DNA from: a bacterium
GTDB lineage: Bacteria; Bacillota; Clostridia; Lachnospirales; Lachnospiraceae
Length of the DNA stretch: 64,000 nt
Direction of reading: 5' to 3'
NCBI GenBank assembly: GCA_030535455.1
Contig: JAUNJY010000003.1
Location: forward strand, 62,001-126,000
Below are positions 27,721-37,348 of the stretch, piece after piece (position 1 is the first letter of the stretch; each line of letters begins with the position of its first letter). The position numbers were made by a program, and so were the translations under genes. The notes beneath the pieces were generated by a model, which was not told where the DNA came from, did no database searches, and saw only the letters and a list, made by a program, of their open reading frames with translations.

Positions 27721-29628
27721 CTAAGCCAGTTCTGTCTTCACTCTGTTTACAATCTCAATCCCGATTTCTTTTCCGATACTCTCTAATAGCTCTTCTCGTT
27801 TTTCCTTCATAATACCCTTTCCGTCTTTTGCTAACACATAGATATAAAAGACAGGAAGATAATCTGAGTCAAGCTGCAGAATATCAGAAATACCACTGAT
27901 GTCCTGCAGGGTAGTGATATTTCCCTTATGGTTAAAGAAATAGATTGGTGCATCTAATCCAATGGAAATGCGTTTAAACAGTGTAGCCGTATCATAGATA
28001 TTAATCTCTGTAACGATTTCACTGGTCTCTTTATTGACGATATCCCCAACCATTTTCTCAAATGATTGAAGCCCCATGTTCTTGCTCTCTCTTGAGATAT
28101 AGGATAATACAAATCCTGAGGATCCCTTAATCGTCTTTTCAAGCATTTGACGAATATAGGCTGCCTTATCTTTGTTATTCCCTTGAGAGTCCTGTTCACA
28201 AAGTCTTTCGATCTCATCTTTATTTTTCAGCAGTTCATTCTTAACTGCATCATCGATAATTTTAAAATTCTCACTGCGCTTGATTAAGGAGTGATAACGC
28301 TTACTGTTGCGTAAGAACTCTGCCAAACGCTGCTCTAAGACAAACTCTGAAGTTCCTTCTTCAATACTCTCATTATGATAGTATCCTGTATAATAAATCT
28401 GCTTTAACACGGTCATTAACCAAGAGTCATTCCATTGGGAAAGTGCATTGGCCTTGATTGCCGACTTCTTATCTCCCAGTGGGAACCATAATCCCGAAAT
28501 ATCAAATGGAATTGCTACTTCATGGCTTGGCTCTGTATCCGATACTGTCTCATTAAGATATTTACGTACAAGGTCCTTTACAATCTCTTCTAATAAGAAA
28601 TCCGTCTTAATTACTCTGTGATGGTAAATGATATCTTTATAACTGTTATATCTTCTCTTAACAAAATCCTCTACTGATGTTACTGCCTTTAATGGTACGC
28701 AGAAATAAATCTTGCCGTCTTCCATGATTAACTGCATCTCATTGATAATTCTGCTGTATTCGATCTTTCCAGCATCCATTCCTGAGCTGATTACATCACG
28801 AGTAACATAATCCAAACGGTCACCATCTAAGCTGGCATCCAAAATCTTATGAATTTCCTTAAATGCTCCCTCTTCCGCAAAGATACGTTTTACTGTTTCT
28901 GCAACCAATACTTCAAATAGATTTTCTGCATATTCTTCGTCATCCTTTGGTACCGGCATAATAATCTTTCTTAAGATACCTTCACTGATCTCGTCTCCCA
29001 TTTGTTCGTGTAACTTCTTATCACCTTCAAAATATTTAGACATGATCTCTACGAAATTCTTCGCATTTTCCTTTTCATTTACCGGCTTATCTTTATACTC
29101 CAAATATACTTTTTTCAAAGCAAATTCGACAATATGACTAAATGGAGGATGTCCGATATCATGTAGCAACGCTGCTGCTCGAATGGATTCAATTAAGATA
29201 ATATGAACCATTTTATACTGTTCCGGTATATTATTTGGTATTAGGGAATGTCTCAACTTATCTAGTTCCACGTTAGGAATTGCCTCTGGCTCTCTGCCGC
29301 CAAGCTTCTCTTTACAAAGTTCCTTGTCATCTGCAATCTCCTTAAAGATTTCTGCATATTCTCGTTCAAAGATCTCAAAGAACTCGTGAAGCATAGGTCC
29401 TGTCGTATTGAGTAGAGAATAGAAGAACATGTCCGAACAAAGTTTCATTGTCCCAATAGAATGCTCAAAACGCTTTGTTCGATTTGTTGGAAATGTAAGA
29501 TATACTGTAGAATTTTGATATACGTCATGAAGACGATTAAACCCGATTGTCGAAACAATTCTTTTTTCATATTCTGTTAACGCAATCAATCCGTGGATTG
29601 AATCGTTTAAATAAATGCCTTTTTTCAA
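27721..29628 (-). CDS. HD-domain phosphohydrolase (dGTPase-like)
   Basis: 635 residues. HD metal motifs: RFEHSIGTMKLC near the N-terminus, ALLHDIGHPPFSH with the HD pair, and DGDRLDYVTRDV; they resemble dNTP triphosphohydrolases (SAMHD1/dGTPase). The likely role is dNTP hydrolysis or another phosphohydrolase reaction. The frame opens earlier at an ATG, but AGGAGG six bases before a TTG at 29628 (protein start KKGIYLND) is the convincing start. Single gene with its own terminator. Confidence 0.85.
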   Translation of the reverse strand: MKKGIYLNDSIHGLIALTEYEKRIVSTIGFNRLHDVYQNSTVYLTFPTNRTKRFEHSIGTMKLCSDMFFYSLLNTTGPMLHEFFEIFEREYAEIFKEIADDKELCKEKLGGREPEAIPNVELDKLRHSLIPNNIPEQYKMVHIILIESIRAAALLHDIGHPPFSHIVEFALKKVYLEYKDKPVNEKENAKNFVEIMSKYFEGDKKLHEQMGDEISEGILRKIIMPVPKDDEEYAENLFEVLVAETVKRIFAEEGAFKEIHKILDASLDGDRLDYVTRDVISSGMDAGKIEYSRIINEMQLIMEDGKIYFCVPLKAVTSVEDFVKRRYNSYKDIIYHHRVIKTDFLLEEIVKDLVRKYLNETVSDTEPSHEVAIPFDISGLWFPLGDKKSAIKANALSQWNDSWLMTVLKQIYYTGYYHNESIEEGTSEFVLEQRLAEFLRNSKRYHSLIKRSENFKIIDDAVKNELLKNKDEIERLCEQDSQGNNKDKAAYIRQMLEKTIKGSSGFVLSYISRESKNMGLQSFEKMVGDIVNKETSEIVTEINIYDTATLFKRISIGLDAPIYFFNHKGNITTLQDISGISDILQLDSDYLPVFYIYVLAKDGKGIMKEKREELLESIGKEIGIEIVNRVKTELA

Positions 29629-29826
29629 GAAAACCCTCCTACCGTTTTTTCTACCCATTATAAAGTATCCGTGAGTAAAATTCTACTAGTAACAACAATT
29701 TACGACATATTATGACATTAGATACTATTGTTTCCTACTAAATATTGTTTTATGTATATGTCTAAAATATGCAGAAGGAAGGTTTTTAGTTTCTTATTTG
29801 TAAAAAACATTACCCAAAGTAAGTCC

Positions 29827-30672
29827 TTATTTTAAACAGAGTACACCCAATGTTCCAGGTCCACAGTGGGAAGAAACCACGCCTCCGGCCCTTGTGATCA
29901 GGATTTCCTTAAAGTACCCTAATTCCTCTAAATACTGTCTTACCTCTTCAACTATTGCAGGGTCACATCCTGAGTGGGTAATAAACACCCGGTCTTTCTT
30001 TGAATGTATTAGCTCTTCTTCCATATCCTTTACATAATCTAGAATGACTCTGCAAAGCTTTCCCCGATATTTCTTTCCTGCCTCCATAGCGCCATTTTTC
30101 ACTTCAATTTTTGGATGCAGTTTTAATACGCTTCCAGCAAGAGCAGCCACGCTGCTGCATCTCCCGCCTCTATAAAGATATGTAAGGGTGTCTACTACAA
30201 AACTGGCACGAACATCTTCCCTCATCTGATTAATGGAAGTTACGATGTCTTGCTTACTCGCTCCCTCTCCAGCCATAATTGCTGCCTCAATTACAAGCAA
30301 TCCAATTCCTGTGGACAGGCTCTTTGAGTCAATTACATCAATACTGCTCTCTGCATATAATTCTTGTGCTGCCAGTCGAAATATATTACAAGTGGTCGAC
30401 ATTTGCTCTGAGATACAAAATGCCACAATCTCATCTCCATTTTCTACAATGGGACCCATTACTGCAAGCGCATCCTCCAATGCCACTGCAGACGTTTTTG
30501 GTGTCGTAAGATTAGCATCTGACCACTGATAGATTTTTTCAGGAGTAATATCCACTCCATCCTTATGCTCCTCTTCCCCTAATAAGATGTGAAGTGGCAG
30601 TATAGACACATCGTATCTCTCTATTAATTCCTTTGATAAATCACATGTACTATCAGCTATAATCTTTACCAT
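29827..30672 (-). CDS. DegV family fatty-acid-binding protein
   Basis: 281 residues. The N-terminus IIADSTCDLSKEL and later TSAVALEDAL, CISEQMSTTCN and SKSLSTGIGLLV are standard DegV motifs. DegV/FakB-like proteins bind a fatty acid and, where a FakA kinase is present, hand it over for phosphorylation. No fakA gene is near. Soluble, cytosolic. ATG after AGGAGATCAGGG. Confidence 0.94.
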   Translation of the reverse strand: MVKIIADSTCDLSKELIERYDVSILPLHILLGEEEHKDGVDITPEKIYQWSDANLTTPKTSAVALEDALAVMGPIVENGDEIVAFCISEQMSTTCNIFRLAAQELYAESSIDVIDSKSLSTGIGLLVIEAAIMAGEGASKQDIVTSINQMREDVRASFVVDTLTYLYRGGRCSSVAALAGSVLKLHPKIEVKNGAMEAGKKYRGKLCRVILDYVKDMEEELIHSKKDRVFITHSGCDPAIVEEVRQYLEELGYFKEILITRAGGVVSSHCGPGTLGVLCLK

Positions 30673-30777
30673 CCCTGATCTCCTTTCGTAAGAAGTTCTA
30701 TATAATATCTGCTTTCTAAACTTACTATTTATTCTACCATATAACGAACCAGAAGAAACACGCTTTTCCAGTTCCCA

Positions 30778-31665
30778 CTATAAATTGCTCTGATTTTGAT
30801 TGGCATTTGTTCTAAGATAGTTTCCAATGTTCGTAATGCATACCAGTGTGACCACAAGGAAAAACCCTGGTATCAGCATAATCCACCAGGAACCTGTGAG
30901 AAGTGCCTTTTCTGACAATGAAAGCATGCTTCCCCATGAAATCACCTCCAGTGGAAGTCCGACTCCCATAAAGCTTAATGTGGACTCTGCCACTATGGCA
31001 CTGCGTACATTCATTACTACCATAAACATAATGGAGGAAATAAAGTTTGGTGTCAGGTGTTTCCATAGAATATGAAAGAAGCCTCCTCCCATACATCTAG
31101 ATGCGATTACATATTCACTCATCCTAAGTTTCCTTACTTCCATCCGGACTACTTTGGCTATACTGAGCCAGCTAGTAATCCCAATTACACAGGAAATGCT
31201 AAATACGGTTGCCTGACCAAGAATAGCCTGCAACAAAATAACAAGCAACAGAGAGGGAATGCTAAGAAGGAGTTCAGCAAGACGCATCATAATCCCATCC
31301 ATCCATTCTGGCGCAAGTCCGCTAAGCGAACCATATACTATGGCAAGAAATGTGGACAGAAGTGTAGATAGACCCCCAATCAATAATGAAATTTTTCCGC
31401 CAGACCATATCATTGAGAAGATATCCCTTCCCATGGTATCCGTCCCAAATAAAAACTCCTGATTTGGTGCCACATTATAATTAGCAAAATCCATATAGGC
31501 TGGATTTTTTGTCATAATCCAGTGAGATCCAAGACAGCCTCCTACAATGAAAAACAAGAGCAAGCATGAGAAGATGGGCTTTCCTTGATACCACTTTGTT
31601 CTTCCTCTTTCCTCCACAGTGACAACTGGCCTGATACCCACAAGTTCAAACTGTCTATTCTCCAT
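30778..31665 (-). CDS. ABC importer permease (DppC/NikC type)
   Basis: 295 residues, five to six membrane helices, with the N-terminal helix typical of the DppC/OppC/NikC group (GTDTMGRDIFSMIWSGGK). Last gene of a five-gene peptide/nickel-type ABC importer; its start overlaps the stop of the partner permease by 11 bases. Substrate is inferred from the cluster only (see the binding protein). Confidence 0.9.
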   Translation of the reverse strand: MENRQFELVGIRPVVTVEERGRTKWYQGKPIFSCLLLFFIVGGCLGSHWIMTKNPAYMDFANYNVAPNQEFLFGTDTMGRDIFSMIWSGGKISLLIGGLSTLLSTFLAIVYGSLSGLAPEWMDGIMMRLAELLLSIPSLLLVILLQAILGQATVFSISCVIGITSWLSIAKVVRMEVRKLRMSEYVIASRCMGGGFFHILWKHLTPNFISSIMFMVVMNVRSAIVAESTLSFMGVGLPLEVISWGSMLSLSEKALLTGSWWIMLIPGFFLVVTLVCITNIGNYLRTNANQNQSNL

Positions 31666-32668
31666 TTTGAGCTTCCCCCCTTATGTTTAATAACTCCATT
31701 GTTCTGATACGAGGATCGATCCTTTCATTGATGATCTGAGCGATCATATTGCACAAAATTACAATTACTCCGGAAATCATGCATAAGAGCATCAAAAGAT
31801 TATAATCATGGTATCTTGCACTTTCGTAAGAAAGAGTTCCAATACCAGGATAAGAAAATACTGTCTCTACAATATAGGTTCCGCCAAGAATATGTGGGAC
31901 TGAAATTGCCATAAGGCTTAAATATGCCGGCATTACATTTCTAAGACAATGACCAAACATAATAGATTTCTTATTCAGCCCCTTGGACTTTGCAAGCAAT
32001 ACATACTCTGCCCGAACTTCTTCTAAAATCTTATTTCGAATCATATAGGCGTAATACCATAAATGCTCGATTACCACAATGCTTAATGGTAAAACCAGAT
32101 GCCATGCACGGTCGCCTATATTATTTTCTTCTCCTATGGAATATGCGCCACTGCTTGGAAGCACCTTAAGATATACCGCAAATACCAGAATTAGCAGCAA
32201 GGAAATCCAAAACTCTGGAATTGCACTTGTAACTGTTCCAATCTTACAAATAATGCGATCAATCAGACGTCCTTCCTGCCATGCACATAAAATGCCAAGC
32301 AATAATGCAAATACAAAGATCACAAGAAAGCCAATACCGCCAAGAAGCAGCGTATTGGTAATCCTGCCTGCAATTACAGTGGTAACATCCATTTTATATT
32401 TATAGGAAATCCCAAACTCCCCATGAATAGCATTATTTAACCATCGTACATACTGTACGGAGATCGGGTCATTTAGTCCAAGCTTCTCCTCAGCAAACGC
32501 CCGCTCATCAGGGCTCATCTTTTCCACACGGTCTCCATAATAAGAAACCAGTGGGTCCCCGGGAGCAAGTCTGGATACATAAAAGACGATGATGGAAAGG
32601 ACAACAATGCTTAGAAGGAAGCTTACTGTCTTTCTTCCATAATACACTCCTTTGCTTTTTCCTCTCAT
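31655..32668 (-). CDS. ABC importer permease (DppB/NikB type)
   Basis: 337 residues, six membrane helices, DppB/OppB/NikB family (ends with HCLRNVMPAYLSLMAIS and the usual YPGIGTLSYESARYHDYNLL region). Overlaps the ATPase gene upstream by four bases. Pairs with the DppC-type subunit to form the pore. Confidence 0.9.
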   Translation of the reverse strand: MRGKSKGVYYGRKTVSFLLSIVVLSIIVFYVSRLAPGDPLVSYYGDRVEKMSPDERAFAEEKLGLNDPISVQYVRWLNNAIHGEFGISYKYKMDVTTVIAGRITNTLLLGGIGFLVIFVFALLLGILCAWQEGRLIDRIICKIGTVTSAIPEFWISLLLILVFAVYLKVLPSSGAYSIGEENNIGDRAWHLVLPLSIVVIEHLWYYAYMIRNKILEEVRAEYVLLAKSKGLNKKSIMFGHCLRNVMPAYLSLMAISVPHILGGTYIVETVFSYPGIGTLSYESARYHDYNLLMLLCMISGVIVILCNMIAQIINERIDPRIRTMELLNIRGEAQNGE

Positions 32669-33567
32669 TTAGCCTCCTCCTTATTCCGTAATACATAATG
32701 CTTGGGTGAGACTTCTTGAAAGATACCGTCACGCTCTAACTGTGTCTCATCATAACATTGTAGTACTCTGGCCCTCTCAAGCCTTGGGTCAGGAATTGGT
32801 ATGGCTGAAAGCAGTGACTTTGTATATGGGTGTTCTGGCGACTCAAACAGCTCCTCCGTCGGTGCCAGTTCCACAATCTTTCCCTGACACATGACTGCAA
32901 CTCGGTCACATAAGTATCTCACAACTGAAAGATCATGGCCTATAAATAAAAAGGTGAAGCCATGCTCCTGTTGCAGATGCTTAAAGAGATTGATGATCTG
33001 AGCCTGTATGGAAACATCAAGACAAGCAATTGGTTCATCGGCAATTAATAACTCTGGTTCCATGGATAATGCCCTTGCAATTGCTACCCTCTGCCTCATT
33101 CCTCCTGAAAGCTCCGCTGGATATTTGTCCAAATAAGACGCATCCATGCCCACGTATCTTAACTGGAACTGAGCCTCATCTCGCAAGCTTCCATGCTTTG
33201 ATGCTATACGATGGATCTTAAGCGGCTCTGTAATAATATCTGCTACCTTCATTCTCTGATTTAAACTGCTCATGGAATCCTGAAAGACCATCTGTCTTGT
33301 TGTCTGTATCATCTTTTTATTCTTACTTGTCTGATGACGATTACATAAATTAACACCGTTATAATATATCTGTCCTTTTGTTGCTTTATAAATATTCATA
33401 ATGCATCGGGCAAGTGTTGACTTTCCCGATCCAGATTCGCCAACGATACCCATAATCTCTCCTCGATTTACACTAAAGGACACCCGGTCTACTGCAGGAA
33501 TTATTCTATGCCTATCTAATCGAAAATAATGAGATAAGTCTTCCACCTTAAGAATTTCATCCTTCAT
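32665..33567 (-). CDS. ABC importer ATPase (DppF/NikE type)
   Basis: 300 residues. Walker A GESGSGKSTLAR, signature [15 protein letters not shown], Walker B LLIADEPIACLD; a DppF-type C-terminal tail (HPYTKSLLSAIP). I use the ATG at 33567, eight bases after GGAGG; it overlaps the previous ATPase gene. Walker B reads EPIA where EPTS/EPTT is usual, a minor deviation. Confidence 0.9.
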   Translation of the reverse strand: MKDEILKVEDLSHYFRLDRHRIIPAVDRVSFSVNRGEIMGIVGESGSGKSTLARCIMNIYKATKGQIYYNGVNLCNRHQTSKNKKMIQTTRQMVFQDSMSSLNQRMKVADIITEPLKIHRIASKHGSLRDEAQFQLRYVGMDASYLDKYPAELSGGMRQRVAIARALSMEPELLIADEPIACLDVSIQAQIINLFKHLQQEHGFTFLFIGHDLSVVRYLCDRVAVMCQGKIVELAPTEELFESPEHPYTKSLLSAIPIPDPRLERARVLQCYDETQLERDGIFQEVSPKHYVLRNKEEAK

Positions 33568-34573
33568 CTGCCACACCTCCTACAAAAGACTTGATCTGTG
33601 GTGCACGTTTATCTAGCAGCCATGTTGCTGCATAATGGGTATCTGTAATTTGAAACATAGGCGGCATCTTCTCATAATCAATTCCAAGAGCAAATTCATT
33701 ACGGCATGCAAAGGCGTCTCCTTTGGGAGGATGCATTAATGTAGGGGGCATTCCAGGAATGGTATATAGCGGTTCATTCTTCTTTGCAAAAGCAGGAAGG
33801 GACCGTAACAGCCCCCAAGTATATGGATGTCTTGGATCATAGAAAATCTCTTCCGTTGTCCCAATCTCTACAATCTTTCCGGCATACATTACTGCCACTC
33901 GGTCTGCAGCCCTTGCCACCACTCCTAAATCATGAGAAACAAGCACTGTGGAGGTTCCTAGCTTCTGTTGCAGCTCACATAAAAGATCCAGTATCTGAGT
34001 CTGTATGGTAACATCCAATGCGGTGGTTGGCTCATCTGCAAATAACACTTTGGGATTGGATGCCAGGGCAATTGCAAGTACAACGCGCTGTCTCATTCCT
34101 CCTGAAAAATGATAAGGATATAGCTGATACCTTTGCTCTGGCTGTTCAATTCCAACTAGCTCCATTAATTCAATTACCCGCCGATACACCTGCTTTTGAT
34201 CCATTTTAGGAATATGGACTAGCACTGCTTCTGCAATCTGCCTGCCAATGGAGATGGTTGGATTTAATGCAGACATGGGATCTTGAAAGATCATGGAAAA
34301 CAGGTTTCCTCGAAGCTTTTGCATTTCCTGTTCCCCGTAATTTGTAATATCTATACCATTGACCTGAATACTTCCACTTTTTATTTTTGCGGTCTTTGGC
34401 AACAGCTTCATAATGCTTTTACATAAGACACTTTTTCCTGAGCCTGACTCGCCAACCACTGCCAGCACTTCTTTGCTATTTAGAGAAAATGATACATCGC
34501 GAACTGCCTGTGTCTCACCTTGTGGTGTAAAGAAACTGACTGCTAGGTTTTTAACTTTTACTATCTCTTTCAT
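33557..34573 (-). CDS. ABC importer ATPase (DppD/NikD type)
   Basis: 338 residues. Walker A GESGSGKSVLCK, signature FSGGMRQRVVLAIAL, Walker B VLFADEPTTALD, and the C-terminal oligopeptide/nickel-type extension with CRNEFALGIDY, in which a cysteine-rich Fe-S-like segment of other DppD proteins is reduced. Second gene of the importer operon. Confidence 0.9.
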   Translation of the reverse strand: MKEIVKVKNLAVSFFTPQGETQAVRDVSFSLNSKEVLAVVGESGSGKSVLCKSIMKLLPKTAKIKSGSIQVNGIDITNYGEQEMQKLRGNLFSMIFQDPMSALNPTISIGRQIAEAVLVHIPKMDQKQVYRRVIELMELVGIEQPEQRYQLYPYHFSGGMRQRVVLAIALASNPKVLFADEPTTALDVTIQTQILDLLCELQQKLGTSTVLVSHDLGVVARAADRVAVMYAGKIVEIGTTEEIFYDPRHPYTWGLLRSLPAFAKKNEPLYTIPGMPPTLMHPPKGDAFACRNEFALGIDYEKMPPMFQITDTHYAATWLLDKRAPQIKSFVGGVADEG

Positions 34574-34647
34574 TTCTAATTCCTTTATCTCTATATACGG
34601 CGAAAAGGCGTTGAACAGTCAACACCTTTCCCCATATGTCTCTTTTG

Positions 34648-36192
34648 TTATTCTATGGTCCATTCTGTAACATTCCAGAAGATTCCCACTCCGTGATGTC
34701 CCATAATTGTATCCTTATGAATCCCTTTAATCTCCGACTTTGCAACATAATCTGCATCAATATAACAGATCAATGCATAGGCAGGATCTACAGCAAGTTC
34801 TTCCTGGAATTTGGCATAGGCCTCTGCCCGAACCGGTTCATCGTCTGATTGGCGTGCCTGTGCTAAATACTTATCCACAGCTTTGTTGGAATAGGAGCTA
34901 TAGTTTGCACCTTTTTCTGTCCCAAACACTTTGTATGTATGGTCATCCGCATCATATGGACTTCCCCATCCAATCAGATATGCCTGTTGTCCTGCCCAGT
35001 CAACTACTGCTGGAACTTCAACCTTTACGTCAATTCCAATTTCTTTTAGCTGTTGGGCTGCAGCCTGTGCAATATCAAGACGCACTTGATCGCCTGCTCC
35101 TACGGAAATAGTAAATCCAATCTTCTCATCATTGCGGTAATAGAACCCATCTTCTCCTATGGTACATCCTGCTGACTGAAGAACTTGTTTTGCTTTTTCC
35201 TGATTAAATGCATATTTCTCTACGTTTTCGTTATTATAAATGTTTCGTTGTAATGGTCCATATGCAACTTCTCCATGCCCAAGGACAACCGTATCTAAGA
35301 TGGCCTGACGGTCTAATCCATAACAGATGGCCGGAATAAGGTCTTTATTGTCTGTCCAGTACTGGTTTGCAAAGTTAAACATGATGCCTCGATAATCCGA
35401 AGTCTTCATGTTGTACACCGTGTATCCTTGTTTTCCTTCAAAACTCTTTGAGTCTTTTGGTGTAAGTAATGCTAGATCCAGTTCGCCACTCTGCATTTGT
35501 AATGTCTTTGCATTGTCGTCAGTAACGATCTTAAACACGATTTTCTCAATTTTCGCTTTTTCGCTAAAATACTCTTCATTTCGTACTAATATAATGGACT
35601 GTCCGCTATCCCAACTTTGTACCTTGTAAGGACCACAGCCGACTGGATTACGGAAGAATTCATCTTCCTGCATGTTCTTGCCTTCTAATAAATGCTTTGG
35701 AAGTACAGCCATTGTCATATAATCAAGAAATGCCACATTTGGTGCGGTAAGTGTAAATGCAACTGTATGTTCATCGATCACTTTAATTTCTTTTATATCT
35801 TCATAATTTGGTGCATTTTCAGATTCATTTTTTGGATCCATAATTGCCTCGATTGTAAATTTCACATCTTCGGCAGTCACTGGTGTTCCATCATGCCATT
35901 TTGCATTGTCTACCATATGAAATGTATATGTACAAGTTTCTTTATCAAATTTCCAGCTCTTTGCCAATCCAGGGATTACTTTGTTCTCCCCATCATGAGC
36001 TGTCAATCCACTAAAAATAAGGCTATTGATTTCCCCATGTTCATCCATTGCAGGATTAATTCTGGTATAGTCATGGCTTCCATAAACTAATGTATCTTTC
36101 TTTTCTGTCGTTTCCTTTGATGTTGATTTCCCACAAGCAGCCAGACTACATATCATAACTACTGAAAGCAACAATGAAATAATTCGTTTCAT
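34648..36192 (-). CDS. Solute-binding lipoprotein (Opp/Nik family)
   Basis: 514-residue extracellular binding protein. Lipoprotein signal peptide with lipobox SLAACG (cysteine at residue 20), then a class C binding fold with the family motifs GLAKSWKFD, TYTFHMVDNAKWHDGTPVTA (split here) and FRNPVGCGPY. The C-terminal GHHGVGIFWNV near residue 500 carries a His-His pair, which fits nickel-type members, but the substrate could equally be a peptide or a metal chelate. It opens the importer operon, with the operator candidate and promoter just upstream. Confidence 0.88.
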   Translation of the reverse strand: MKRIISLLLSVVMICSLAACGKSTSKETTEKKDTLVYGSHDYTRINPAMDEHGEINSLIFSGLTAHDGENKVIPGLAKSWKFDKETCTYTFHMVDNAKWHDGTPVTAEDVKFTIEAIMDPKNESENAPNYEDIKEIKVIDEHTVAFTLTAPNVAFLDYMTMAVLPKHLLEGKNMQEDEFFRNPVGCGPYKVQSWDSGQSIILVRNEEYFSEKAKIEKIVFKIVTDDNAKTLQMQSGELDLALLTPKDSKSFEGKQGYTVYNMKTSDYRGIMFNFANQYWTDNKDLIPAICYGLDRQAILDTVVLGHGEVAYGPLQRNIYNNENVEKYAFNQEKAKQVLQSAGCTIGEDGFYYRNDEKIGFTISVGAGDQVRLDIAQAAAQQLKEIGIDVKVEVPAVVDWAGQQAYLIGWGSPYDADDHTYKVFGTEKGANYSSYSNKAVDKYLAQARQSDDEPVRAEAYAKFQEELAVDPAYALICYIDADYVAKSEIKGIHKDTIMGHHGVGIFWNVTEWTIE

Positions 36193-36233
36193 TTTTGTTT
36201 CCTCCTAAACTATAATGACTGTCAAACATCTCG

Positions 36234-36262
36234 ATTATACTATGGGATGATGCCATTTATAA
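36234..36262 (-). promoter_or_regulatory. Importer promoter
   Basis: Minus-strand -10 hexamer TATAAT (36234-36239) and, 17 bases upstream, a weak -35 TTATAA (36257-36262), about 42 bases before the binding-protein start. The -35 is poor, as expected of a regulated promoter. Confidence 0.55.
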
Positions 36263-36264
36263 GC

Positions 36265-36278
36265 TACCCGGGGGGATA
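36265..36278. promoter_or_regulatory. G-tract operator, CsoR/RcnR/InrS type
   Basis: TACCCGGGGGGATA, a run of six G flanked by AT ends, matches the general form of CsoR/RcnR-family operators (G/C tract within an A-T rich inverted repeat). It sits two bases upstream of the importer -35. The sensor gene is directly upstream of the operon. Assignment is by pattern and position; binding is not shown. Confidence 0.5.
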
Positions 36279-36300
36279 ATTCTGCTTTCCGCCTAAAAAA

Positions 36301-36333
36301 AGAATTCCTTTGGCTGGTTTCCAAAGGAATTCT
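36301..36333 (-). terminator. Terminator of csoR-like gene
   Basis: Thirteen-base perfect stem AGAATTCCTTTGG / CCAAAGGAATTCT (36301-36313, 36321-36333), followed on the minus strand by TTTTTT. It separates the sensor gene from the importer operon, so the two have separate transcripts. Confidence 0.92.
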
Positions 36334-36360
36334 TTCTTAATCGCTTCTCTATGTAAATTA

Positions 36361-36717
36361 CTACTTAATAAACTTTCTGATTGCCTCATTTAACTCATCA
36401 ATCTTTGCCTGGTCCCCTTCTTGTACTGCCTCTACGATGCAATGGTTTATATGATCCATTAACAGTACCTTTCCTGCATTGTTAATGGCAGACCTAACTG
36501 CTGCCAGCTGAATAAGCACCTCCGCACAGTCCTCGCCATCATCCACCATACGCTTCACAACTTCTAAATGTCCAATTGCTCGTGCTAAGCGATTGGAAAC
36601 TGCTTTTGCATTTGGATGGTTATGACCGTGAGAATGCGTATGAGTGTGTAACTTCCCATGTTCATCCATATGGGTATGTACATGACCGCTCTCTTGTACG
36701 TGTTCTTCTTTTGTCAT
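36361..36717 (-). CDS. CsoR/InrS-like metal sensor, His-rich
   Basis: 118-residue metal-sensing repressor of the CsoR/RcnR/FrmR family. The first 34 residues hold 11 histidines (HTHTHSHGHNH), followed by the helical core. Expected metal ligands are Cys64, His89 and Cys93 (HxxxC), the Cys-His-Cys set of CsoR (copper) and of the nickel sensor InrS (which adds an N-terminal His); RcnR has His at the last position. With the His-rich tail, nickel is the best guess, copper the alternative. Own promoter region and terminator; probable target is the importer downstream. Confidence 0.85.
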   Translation of the reverse strand: MTKEEHVQESGHVHTHMDEHGKLHTHTHSHGHNHPNAKAVSNRLARAIGHLEVVKRMVDDGEDCAEVLIQLAAVRSAINNAGKVLLMDHINHCIVEAVQEGDQAKIDELNEAIRKFIK

Positions 36718-36768
36718 TAAATATCCTCTTTCTAGTATTTATGTTTCATTATGTCACATTTGTTATTC

Positions 36769-37188
36769 TTATTCCACCAGCTCGAATCCTTTTTCTTCAC
36801 ACCACTCTCTTGCAATCCGTTCGTATTCATCCTCGCGGTATTGATACCAGTTCTGCTCAATTCCTAGTCCATAAATCTGATCTTTAAACCTTTGAAATGC
36901 TCCTCTTCCCTGAACTGCATCAAAAAGCCTTTTTTTTATTTTATCATCTGGGAGGATCTCTATAAACTCTTTCATCCGGCGATACTCATTAAATTCATGT
37001 CGTCCAGGCAGCTTAATGTATTTTTCATAATTACACTCAAGTTCCTTTTCGACTTCAGGGTTCTTTGTCCCATTAATCATGCCATCACAATATACTATGA
37101 TTTCCCCTGTCTTGGTATTATAGAAATATGCAAACTCCGAAGCATCCGACTGTAACGCTTCAATAACATCTGTTATCCTTATTTTCAT
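36769..37188 (-). CDS. UPF0158 family protein
   Basis: 139 residues. Matches UPF0158 by its YFYNTKTGEI segment, the central KYIKLPGRHEFNEYRRM and the C-terminal YQYREDEYERIAREWCEE. Function unknown. The ATG at 37188 is eight bases from GGAGG; an earlier ATG overlaps that site. It precedes the metal sensor gene by about 50 bases on the same strand and may share its transcript. Confidence 0.88.
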   Translation of the reverse strand: MKIRITDVIEALQSDASEFAYFYNTKTGEIIVYCDGMINGTKNPEVEKELECNYEKYIKLPGRHEFNEYRRMKEFIEILPDDKIKKRLFDAVQGRGAFQRFKDQIYGLGIEQNWYQYREDEYERIAREWCEEKGFELVE

Positions 37189-37299
37189 ATGCCATTCCTC
37201 CATCCCATCACCAATTACACTTGTATATTACCATACTTGTCTCATAATTTACACCGAAATACTTTACGAACTTGAATAGAATTTTCTATTTATTAAAAA

Positions 37300-37327
37300 A
37301 CAGCCCTCAAATAAATTTGAGGGCTGT
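37300..37327 (-). terminator. Terminator of hypAB operon
   Basis: Twelve-base perfect stem ACAGCCCTCAAA / TTTGAGGGCTGT (37300-37311, 37316-37327), followed on the minus strand by TTTTTT, about 20 bases after the DUF5692 stop. Confidence 0.92.
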
Positions 37328-37348
37328 CATGTCAACAAGCTAACTATA

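Noticed and set aside
30812-31096. Minus-strand 94-codon frame inside the DppC-type permease
   Set aside because: Frame-shifted shadow of the permease gene; Arg/His/Cys-rich with no motif.
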